Below, one piece after another: positions 1-4,806 of a stretch of DNA of 5,332 bases. The stretch lies in the NCBI GenBank assembly GCA_022360235.1, contig JAKSDE010000161.1, forward strand, positions 1 through 5,332, in the 5' to 3' direction. Both the position numbers and the translations under genes were made by a program. Positions within the stretch are counted from its first letter, which is position 1. The number at the start of each line of letters is the position of its first letter. The notes under the pieces were generated by a model that worked only from the letters and a program-made list of their open reading frames with translations, was not told the origin of the DNA and did not search any database. Origin of the DNA: Cytophagales bacterium (GTDB lineage Bacteria > Bacteroidota > Bacteroidia > Cytophagales > Amoebophilaceae).

Positions 1-118
1 GCGATATCAGTTTGGGCATCAGGACCATCAGCCGAAAGTGCTGTTCAGTCAAGCGTTCACCCAACAAAAGCTTGACGAGGTACCTAATGGATTGTTGGAA
101 ATAGCATGGTTGGGTTAG
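1..118. other. Unresolved coding-like edge fragment
   Basis: This stretch runs off the left edge. On the plus strand the frame starting at base 2 is open for 38 codons to TAG at 116-118, and its end reads ...KLDEVPNGLLEIAWLG. On the minus strand a frame is open from about base 131 to the edge and contains ...SIRYLVKLLLGERLTEQHF. Both look protein-like and neither matches a family I recognise. It could be the C-terminus of a plus-strand gene, part of a minus-strand gene lacking a clear start, or a decayed remnant such as a transposase end. The window does not decide which strand, if either, is coding. Confidence 0.25.
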
Positions 119-120
119 AA

Positions 121-143
121 GTCCTGAGTTGCTAACTCAGGAC
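121..143. repeat. Perfect 10-bp inverted repeat with 3-base loop
   Basis: GTCCTGAGTT at 121-130 is the exact reverse complement of AACTCAGGAC at 134-143, with GCT between. The hairpin begins two bases after the TAG at 116-118. No T-run follows on the plus strand. Read on the minus strand the stem is followed by TTCTAACC, a weak tail for an intrinsic terminator. It could be a terminator for minus-strand transcription coming from rplI, the 5' stem-loop of a plus-strand RNA, or the end of a mobile element. Confidence 0.7.
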
Positions 144-163
144 AGCGTATGCACTAGCGTTTG

Positions 164-362
164 TCACTCAACTTCAACTTTAGTCCAATGCCAAGTAAGC
201 CTCAAATACAGGTCAGTAAACTATCTCTACCCAAGGTGGCAGCGCCATACGCGGGATCGGGGAGACGTTTCAGGCAAATGCTTTCAGTGGTACGGAGGGT
301 TATCAGTGCCCATGCTGTTTCCACCTTATAGAGGCTTTGAACCGCACTTACAACTTGAGTGA
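164..362. ncRNA. Candidate structured RNA, strand and family unknown
   Basis: Complementary segments are nested in the right order to form one long irregular hairpin: 164-171 with 355-362 (8 bp), 195-199 with 347-351, 202-206 with 336-340, 225-229 with 329-333, 233-239 with 321-327 (AAGGTGG/CCACCTT), and 240-243 with 314-317. Inside it, 266-270 can pair with 276-280 around a five-base loop. All pairs are Watson-Crick except one G-U in the apical stem, so either strand could fold. The region is about 49% G+C and has no convincing reading frame; the one long plus-strand frame (129-362) has a composition unlike a real protein. It does not show the conserved sequences of RNase P RNA, tmRNA, SRP RNA, tRNA or group II intron domain V. 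A rod shape is reminiscent of 6S RNA, but that is only a resemblance. Alternatives are a guide-type RNA at the end of a mobile element, or chance. Confidence 0.35.
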
Positions 363-379
363 AGTCTTTTCAGATTTAT

Positions 380-823
380 TTATTCTGCTACAACTGTGAA
401 CTTCAGGGGGTAAATAAATTCTTTGTGGAGCGCTAAGCTAGCCTCATAGGTTCCTAGCATTTTGATAGGCATATTGAAGCTAATCTGTTTACGATCTACT
501 GCAATACCTTGGGCCTTAAGGGCCTCTGAAATTTGCAAGGCTGTCACAGCACCGAAGATCTTTCCTTTTTCTCCTACCTTAGCTGGAATTTTAATAATCA
601 GCTGATCTAGCTTTTTAGCTAATCCTTCTGCTTCCTGTTTGATCTTGGCAGCTTTATGGGCAGCTTGCCTAACATTTTCTGCTATAACTTTTTTATTAGC
701 TGCATCGGCAATGATGGCAAACCCCTTAGGAATTAGATAATTTTCTCCATAGCCAGGTTTTACCTTTACAATCTCATTCTTGTTACCTAGTCCTTTGATA
801 TCTTCTTTAAGTATTACTTCCAT
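380..823 (-). CDS. rplI: Large ribosomal subunit protein bL9
   Basis: bL9 binds 23S rRNA at the base of the L1 stalk and extends away from the 50S surface; it helps hold the reading frame. The 147-residue length is normal. The N-terminal rRNA-binding domain is clear (residues 1 to about 50), with MEVILKEDIKGLG and the family signature around GYGENYLIPKG (24-34). A long connecting helix rich in Ala and Lys follows (about 41-75), then the C-terminal domain with GKIFGAVTALQISEAL at 87-102. The ATG is the obvious family start. It is the last gene of rpsF-rpsR-rplI, separated from rpsR by 75 bases. No good Shine-Dalgarno sequence precedes it, as is usual in Bacteroidota. No clear terminator follows the TAA directly; the next strong hairpin downstream is at 143-121. 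Confidence 0.97.
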   Translation of the reverse strand: MEVILKEDIKGLGNKNEIVKVKPGYGENYLIPKGFAIIADAANKKVIAENVRQAAHKAAKIKQEAEGLAKKLDQLIIKIPAKVGEKGKIFGAVTALQISEALKAQGIAVDRKQISFNMPIKMLGTYEASLALHKEFIYPLKFTVVAE

Positions 824-835
824 GTCGCTGATCTT

Positions 836-849
836 GTAAAAGATTTTAC
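836..849. repeat. Small AT-rich inverted repeat ahead of rplI
   Basis: GTAAAA (836-841) and TTTTAC (844-849) flank two bases, 13 bases upstream of the rplI start on the minus strand. It lies in the AT-rich 75-base rpsR-rplI gap. It could fold as a weak hairpin close to the rplI start and affect translation, but in such AT-rich sequence it may be chance. I see no Bacteroidota promoter box in this gap. Confidence 0.3.
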
Positions 850-898
850 CTTTTCAACATTTTTTAAATCAACTTCTCTTTTATTTTCAATAATTGAG

Positions 899-1150
899 CT
901 ATTTTAGTTCATCTGCTACATAAGGTAGGAAAGCTAACTGCCTTGCTCGTTTGATGGCACTTGCCACCTTCTTCTGATATTTAACACTATTGCCTGTGAG
1001 TCGACGGGGCAAGATCTTACCCTGCTCATTAACAAACTTCAATAAGAAATCAATATCTTTGTAATCCACGTACTTGATGCCGTACTTTCTGAAACGACAA
1101 TATTTTTTTCTCTTGTCATTTCTGTGAATAGGTTCATTCAATAAACTCAT
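899..1150 (-). CDS. rpsR: Small ribosomal subunit protein bS18
   Basis: bS18 sits on the 30S platform and forms a heterodimer with uS6, encoded immediately upstream. The 83-residue length fits the family. The N-terminal tail is basic ([14 protein letters not shown], 9-22). The conserved core follows: [25 protein letters not shown], then [27 protein letters not shown], the hallmark C-terminal motif. Its ATG overlaps the rpsF stop in an ATGA arrangement, so translation is probably coupled, which fits a protein made in equal amounts with its partner. All expected conserved parts are present. Confidence 0.97.
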   Translation of the reverse strand: MSLLNEPIHRNDKRKKYCRFRKYGIKYVDYKDIDFLLKFVNEQGKILPRRLTGNSVKYQKKVASAIKRARQLAFLPYVADELK

Positions 1151-1512
1151 GTTGCTGTTTCCTCCTTAGTTTTTTTATCAAAAGCGCCCTTTCTTTTCTT
1201 CTCGTTGTGTTCAACGCCATGTTTATCAAGTGCTACTGTGAGGAAGCGTATTATCTTTTCTTCTCTTTTGTATTCAATTTCTAACAAATTTATTATAGCT
1301 GGCGTAGCTTTAAATTCAAATAATTGATAAAATCCCGCTGATTTATGCTGAATAGGGTAAGCAAGTTGCTTCAAGCCCATGTGCTCTTCATGAACTATCT
1401 CGGCTTTTTTCTTCTTAAAAAAATTCCTAAATTTATCAATAGTATCTTTTACCTGTTGTTCAGATAAAACGGGTGTTAAAATGAATAAAGTCTCGTAATT
1501 TCTCAGTTCCAT
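1147..1512 (-). CDS. rpsF: Small ribosomal subunit protein uS6
   Basis: uS6 is a 30S platform protein that pairs with bS18 before binding 16S rRNA. The protein begins [21 protein letters not shown], the usual Bacteroidota uS6 start, and contains [27 protein letters not shown], which matches the central strands of the ferredoxin-like fold. It ends in a charged, Lys-rich tail (about residues 100-121) of the kind that is variable and disordered in the family. It is the first gene of the ribosomal operon and has its own promoter 23-53 bases upstream. Its stop overlaps the rpsR start by four bases. Confidence 0.97.
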   Translation of the reverse strand: MELRNYETLFILTPVLSEQQVKDTIDKFRNFFKKKKAEIVHEEHMGLKQLAYPIQHKSAGFYQLFEFKATPAIINLLEIEYKREEKIIRFLTVALDKHGVEHNEKKRKGAFDKKTKEETAT

Positions 1513-1534
1513 AATATTTTGCTAAGTAGCGTTG

Positions 1535-1565
1535 CAAAATTAGGAAATTTTACTTTGAAGTCAAA
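1535..1565 (-). promoter_or_regulatory. Bacteroidota-type promoter of rpsF-rpsR-rplI
   Basis: Read on the minus strand, TTTG (1565-1562) is followed after 19 bases by TAATTTTG (1542-1535). This fits the known Bacteroidota primary sigma factor consensus (TTTG, about 19-20 bases, TAnnTTTG) without a mismatch. Transcription would start a few bases after 1535, giving a leader of roughly 15-20 bases before the rpsF ATG. The promoter lies in the 87-base gap after the upstream coiled-coil gene, so the operon need not depend on readthrough from that gene. Confidence 0.8.
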
Positions 1566-1599
1566 AGTAACGACCCCCAAAATTCTTTTGAAGGCACGG

Positions 1600-2451
1600 T
1601 TACTCAACAATAAAGGTAGCGCTTCCCATCAGCTCGCTATCTTCATAAATAGTGATAGTATACACGCCTTTCTCATTTTGGCCTGCTAAATCGTAGACAA
1701 AGCTAATGCGATGGCAGGTATTATCATAATTAATTTCCTGTTGCGCTGCGTAAAATTTTTCTCTCCCCTTATAAACGAAGCTTCCTGAACCTTCTAAAAC
1801 ATTGAAAATCTCATCGCCCCACGGATCTATAATATACAATCGTATATTTCTTTGGCCGGCAGCGGCCCATTCATTGGCAGCTATTTCAAAAGCTACTTTT
1901 ATTTTAGCCAATTGATTAGCTTTGATAGTTTTCTTTTCTGTACCCATTTTTGTTATAGCACTCACCCGAATATTTTCTGCTTTACATTGTGCTAAATGGA
2001 GAAGCTTTTCTTTTAAAGCTGTTTTTTCCTTTTTAATCACTTTTATCGAATCATATAGCGTGTTTTTCTCTTGCTTTAACTGTGTGTTGGCTACAAATAA
2101 TTCTTCACTCATTGCTTCTAAAGCATCTATAATGCTATCTTTTTCGATCAGCAACTCCCTATGTCCTACAAGTATATCTTTCAGTTCATTAATTTTTTGT
2201 TTTGTAGCAATTTCAAGCTCTTTTTTAGTACTTTCTAGGGTCGACAAGTCATTTCTTAGTGCTTCTTTTTCTAAAGTTTGGGCATTGAATAACTGAGTAA
2301 GGGTAGCTAACTCCTGGTGCGTTGAATCCAATGCTAAACTTTTATGTTTAACAGTTTCTCTCAAGCTATTGGTATAGATAAGGAGCGTGAGGAGGAGGAC
2401 AAAAAGTATGCTCAAGACAAGAAAGGGCTTTTCTTTTTTTTTCTGAATCAT
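1600..2451 (-). CDS. Membrane-anchored coiled-coil protein, function unknown
   Basis: This 283-residue protein has a short basic N-terminus (MIQKKKEK), one hydrophobic segment (about 10-27), a long heptad-rich coiled coil (about 30-155, rich in Leu, Lys and Glu) and a C-terminal domain of about 120 residues with alternating beta-like strands (NIRLYIIDPWGDEIF, FVYKGREKFY, KGVYTITIYEDSELMGSATFIVE). With positive charges before the membrane segment and no cleavage site, it is probably an inner-membrane anchor with coiled coil and terminal domain in the periplasm. The layout and phrases such as KAENIRVSA, IDPWG, FYAAQQEINYDNT and LMGSATF match, from memory, a conserved hypothetical family of Cytophagales sometimes mislabelled as a chromosome partitioning or SMC-like protein. 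There is no ATPase motif, so that label is unsupported. It is upstream of rpsF on the same strand but rpsF has its own promoter. No function is established. Confidence 0.9.
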   Translation of the reverse strand: MIQKKKEKPFLVLSILFVLLLTLLIYTNSLRETVKHKSLALDSTHQELATLTQLFNAQTLEKEALRNDLSTLESTKKELEIATKQKINELKDILVGHRELLIEKDSIIDALEAMSEELFVANTQLKQEKNTLYDSIKVIKKEKTALKEKLLHLAQCKAENIRVSAITKMGTEKKTIKANQLAKIKVAFEIAANEWAAAGQRNIRLYIIDPWGDEIFNVLEGSGSFVYKGREKFYAAQQEINYDNTCHRISFVYDLAGQNEKGVYTITIYEDSELMGSATFIVE

Positions 2452-2543
2452 TACTAAATTAAATTTGAGCAGAAGCTAAGTCTTGAAAAACTATTTCTTC
2501 CTAGCTACTGTATTAATAAAAGATCAAGTTCAAATGCTAAGTT

Positions 2544-2567
2544 TTTGCTAACCTAAACCTTAGCAAA
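2544..2567. repeat. 8-bp inverted repeat in divergent promoter region
   Basis: TTTGCTAA (2544-2551) and TTAGCAAA (2560-2567) are perfect reverse complements with the 8-base spacer CCTAAACC. The half-site spacing, about 16 bases centre to centre, is compatible with an operator for a dimeric regulator between two divergent genes. It could also fold as a hairpin in RNA. Each arm also carries a TTTG, the usual -33 element, pointing outward in opposite directions. Confidence 0.5.
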
Positions 2568-2575
2568 CATAGTAA

Positions 2576-2592
2576 TAACACGACTTGTGTTA
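2576..2592. repeat. 6-bp inverted repeat upstream of ung
   Basis: TAACAC (2576-2581) and GTGTTA (2587-2592) flank GACTT. The site lies 57 bases before the ung ATG and nine bases after the larger repeat at 2544-2567. It could be an operator or a small hairpin; at six bases per arm chance is possible. Confidence 0.35.
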
Positions 2593-2649
2593 ATTAAATT
2601 TTCTATATTAGGGAAAATTACCCCCTTCTTTTATGTAAAGATAGCTACT

Positions 2650-3312
2650 ATGGAAGTAAAGATAGCTGAATCTTGGAAAAAACGTTTAGCAGGAGAGTTT
2701 GAAAAAGCATATTTCAAGCAGCTTGTAGCTTTTATCAAAGAAGAATATAAAAAGAAGAAGATCTACCCGCCTGCCAAAGAAATTTTTCGTGCTTTTGATT
2801 TTTGTAGCTTTGAAAATACGAGGGTTGTCATTTTAGGACAAGATCCCTATCATGGCCGAGGCCAGGCCAATGGACTATGCTTTTCTGTAAGAGAGGGCCT
2901 CCCTATACCTCCCTCTCTTATCAACATTTTCGAAGAAATTAAAGACGATCTTCACATAGCTACCCCCGAAAGCGGTGACTTAGAAAGATGGGCAAAGCAA
3001 GGTGTGCTCCTCTTAAATGCTATACTGACAGTAAGAGCACACCAACCAGGCTCGCACCGGAATAAGGGCTGGGAAACCTTTACAGATGCTGTTATTAAAG
3101 AAATTTCTGAAGAAAAAGAAAAAGTAGTTTTTTTACTCTGGGGTAGTTATGCGCAGCAAAAGGGAGCGATGGTTGACACCAATAAGCACTTTGTGTTAAC
3201 CTCGCCTCACCCATCACCTTATTCTGCAGAGAATGGCTTTTTCGGTAATCGACATTTTAGCAAGACGAATGATTACTTACGTGCTAACAATGAAAAAGAA
3301 ATAGCTTGGTGA
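2650..3312 (+). CDS. ung: Uracil-DNA glycosylase, family 1
   Basis: The enzyme cuts uracil out of DNA, the first step of base excision repair after cytosine deamination or dUMP misincorporation. All family 1 motifs are present, numbered from the ATG at 2650: the water-activating loop GQDPYHG (63-69) with catalytic Asp65 and Tyr67, which blocks thymine; the uracil-stacking Phe78 in GLCFSV; Asn123 in LLLNAILTVR, which reads uracil; and HPSP (187-190) with the catalytic His187, followed by GFFGNRHFSKTNDYL. The 220-residue length is typical. The frame is open further upstream to an ATG at 2587, but that adds 21 residues with no family match, whereas MEVKIAESWKKRLAGEF is the normal start. No Shine-Dalgarno sequence is visible. 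It reads toward murG, 102 bases away. Confidence 0.97.
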   Translation: MEVKIAESWKKRLAGEFEKAYFKQLVAFIKEEYKKKKIYPPAKEIFRAFDFCSFENTRVVILGQDPYHGRGQANGLCFSVREGLPIPPSLINIFEEIKDDLHIATPESGDLERWAKQGVLLLNAILTVRAHQPGSHRNKGWETFTDAVIKEISEEKEKVVFLLWGSYAQQKGAMVDTNKHFVLTSPHPSPYSAENGFFGNRHFSKTNDYLRANNEKEIAW

Positions 3313-3414
3313 TTTAAAACAAGGCTATCCTTCTTATGCTATTAAGATTCGCACATTTTTTCTATCTTACTTAGTCCAATCTTTACTGAAAACGGTAGTA
3401 TAAAAAAGCCCAAG

Positions 3415-4518
3415 TTGAAGAAAATAAAAGCTATTATCAGTGGTGGTGGTACAGGGGGGCATATCTACTCGGCGCTTGCTATTGCCAACGAATTGAAAAA
3501 GCGGAGTAAAGCCCATGAGCTACTTTTTGTAGGAGCGCAGGGGAAAATGGAAATGCAACGCGTACCAGCAGGGGGTTATCCGATTGTTGGCTTGTGGATA
3601 AGTGGTATTCAACGAAAACAGTTTCTTAAGAATATATTATTTCCCCTCAAACTCGTCGTGAGTCTAAGGAAAGCAAGAAAAATTATCCATGACTTTCAGC
3701 CCGATGTGGTCGTCGGCACAGGGGGATATGCAAGCGGTGCGGTCGTGTATGTAGCTACACAAATGAAAATCCCTACTTTGATCTTAGAACAGAATTCATT
3801 GGCTGGACTTACGAACAAGCTATTGGCCAAATGGGTTGATAAGATATGTGTCGCGTACGAACACATGGACCAGTACTTCTCTGCTGAGAAAGTGGTGCTA
3901 ACAGGTAATCCTGTAAGAAGCGATATCATCAAGCTAACGAAGAGAAAACAAGTAGCTTTAGCTTACTTTGGACTACAACCTGAAAAGAAGTGCTTACTCG
4001 TGCTGGGAGGGAGTTTGGGGGCTAGAACGATGAACGAAAGTATTCTACAAGCTATGCCTACCTTCTCCCAAGCAGGCATACAGCTCATTTGGCAGACAGG
4101 ACATTTGTACGATGAGGAAATGAAAGCGCAATGTACAAAAGCGAATTACCCAGGCATACATGCCTATCCTTTCTTAGAAAGAATGGATTTGGCCTATGCA
4201 GCCGCTGATGTAGTGATCGCCCGGGCCGGTGCTTTAACGGTTTCAGAACTCTGCCTAGCACAGAAACCTGTCATTTTCGTCCCTTCTCCGAATGTAGCAG
4301 AAGACCACCAAACAAAAAACGCACAATCGCTTGTTGACAAAGGGGCTGCCCTTCTAGTTAAGGATGAAGTGGCAAGACAAAAACTAGGTGAAGAAGCGAT
4401 GCAACTGTTGAAGGATAAGGCTAGACAAAAAGAACTAGCTCAGCATATTGCCCGTTTTGCAAAGCCGAATGCGACCCATGAGATTGTGGAAGAGGTTATT
4501 CGCCTGACGTGTGTTTGA
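3415..4518 (+). CDS. murG: MurG, lipid II-forming N-acetylglucosaminyltransferase
   Basis: MurG moves N-acetylglucosamine from UDP-GlcNAc to lipid I on the cytoplasmic face of the membrane, making lipid II for peptidoglycan. It is a GT-B fold enzyme of family GT28. Visible motifs are GGGTGGHIYSALAIA (10-24) with His16, the second Gly-rich loop VVGTGGYASGAV (99-110), EQNSLAG (125-131), the donor-domain loop GGSLGART (198-205), and the UDP-GlcNAc site ARAGALTVSELC (269-280) with Glu278, then AEDHQTKNA (295-303). The 367-residue length is normal. The start is TTG: the frame is open back to a TAA at 3343-3345 with no ATG or GTG, and TTG gives MKKIKAIISGGGTGGH, the expected beginning. No fts or mur neighbour is present; ung precedes it and lptB follows after 288 bases. 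The gene appears intact. Confidence 0.97.
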   Translation: MKKIKAIISGGGTGGHIYSALAIANELKKRSKAHELLFVGAQGKMEMQRVPAGGYPIVGLWISGIQRKQFLKNILFPLKLVVSLRKARKIIHDFQPDVVVGTGGYASGAVVYVATQMKIPTLILEQNSLAGLTNKLLAKWVDKICVAYEHMDQYFSAEKVVLTGNPVRSDIIKLTKRKQVALAYFGLQPEKKCLLVLGGSLGARTMNESILQAMPTFSQAGIQLIWQTGHLYDEEMKAQCTKANYPGIHAYPFLERMDLAYAAADVVIARAGALTVSELCLAQKPVIFVPSPNVAEDHQTKNAQSLVDKGAALLVKDEVARQKLGEEAMQLLKDKARQKELAQHIARFAKPNATHEIVEEVIRLTCV

Positions 4519-4725
4519 AGTCTTTTTCCGAGTTCTGAGGTAACTTTCAGGGCATCGGCTAGCTTAGGAGCCATCTCAATAGAAGAAGAATGTTCTCCCC
4601 GTTATTACTGCTTAGCATTCCTCTCATAAGCATCGTTCATAAAAATAAAAGACTTTGTTCTACGGATTAATCTCGTGCATTTTACGTATAGTGTTCATGG
4701 TAGGGTAGTGTCATTTGCAAAATTA

Positions 4726-4742
4726 GCGTTAAATTTAAACGC
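4726..4742. repeat. Operator-like palindrome upstream of lptB
   Basis: GCG, the perfect palindrome TTAAATTTAA (4729-4738), one A, then CGC form a 17-base near-perfect dyad, about 65 bases before the lptB ATG. The half-site AACGC recurs at 4794-4798, just ahead of the start. It could be a regulator site. The AT core makes chance plausible. Confidence 0.35.
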
Positions 4743-4753
4743 ATCCTATGGCT

Positions 4754-4768
4754 CAGTAGAATATACTG
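4754..4768. repeat. 5-bp inverted repeat upstream of lptB
   Basis: CAGTA (4754-4758) and TACTG (4764-4768) flank GAATA, 38 bases before the lptB ATG. It could be a small operator or leader hairpin; short enough to be chance. No consensus Bacteroidota promoter was found near it. Confidence 0.25.
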
Positions 4769-4806
4769 TAAAACTAATTAACTTAAATACGCAAACGCTT
4801 TTTCTC

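Larger units (their letters stand above)
2452..2649. other. Divergent intergenic region between the coiled-coil gene and ung
   Basis: These 198 AT-rich bases separate a minus-strand gene from plus-strand ung and should hold promoters in both directions. I could not find a box pair matching the Bacteroidota consensus as well as the rpsF one. Near misses are TAGCATTTG on the minus strand (one base too long) and TATATTAG on the plus strand (one mismatch, poor spacing). Two inverted repeats, listed separately, lie in the middle. Confidence 0.5.
4519..4806. other. Long spacer between murG and lptB, possible gene decay
   Basis: These 288 bases hold no complete gene. After the murG TGA the same frame stays open for 36 codons to TAA at 4627-4629 (SLFPSSEVTFRASASLGAIS...), and the opposite strand is also open across about 4519-4601. 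A separate minus-strand stretch (4694 to 4605) is open for 27 codons and ends in tandem stops TAATAA with ...[18 protein letters not shown]; its only ATG (4640) would leave 11 residues. I recognise none of these; they could be remnants of a decayed gene. No tRNA-like T-arm and no intrinsic terminator with a T-run is visible. The last 80 bases are AT-rich and carry the lptB upstream palindromes. Confidence 0.45.

Noticed and set aside
244..300. Group II intron domain V-like sequence (GCCATACGCGGG ... GTACGG)
   Set aside because: The ends do not pair properly, the spacing is about 50 rather than 34 bases, and the catalytic triad arrangement is absent.
336..347. GTGCGG on the minus strand as a group II intron 5' end, and GGTTCAAAGCC as a tRNA T-arm
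   Set aside because: No intron domain I follows and there is too little room before the next frame; the T-arm stem does not pair and no acceptor or anticodon arm is present.
129..362. Plus-strand open frame of 77 codons
   Set aside because: Its composition is unlike a real protein, it has no family match, and it overlaps the nested helices, which explain the region better.
361..370. Repeat GAAGTCTTTT shared with 4517-4526
   Set aside because: A 10-base match within 5 kb is expected by chance, and the flanks do not match.
1922..2296. Plus-strand open frame of 124 codons
   Set aside because: It is the antisense shadow of the coiled-coil gene; the Ser/Phe-rich translation is what the reverse of Lys/Glu/Leu codons gives.
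2454..2461. TAATTTAG on the minus strand as a promoter box for the coiled-coil gene
   Set aside because: It would place the transcription start at or inside the start codon and has no TTTG at the right distance.
2587..2649. Upstream ATG that would lengthen ung by 21 residues
   Set aside because: The extra residues are hydrophobic and match no ung N-terminus; MEVKIAESWKK at 2650 is the family start.
3696..3932. Minus-strand open frame of 78 codons
   Set aside because: It lies wholly antisense within murG, whose motifs are continuous and conserved.
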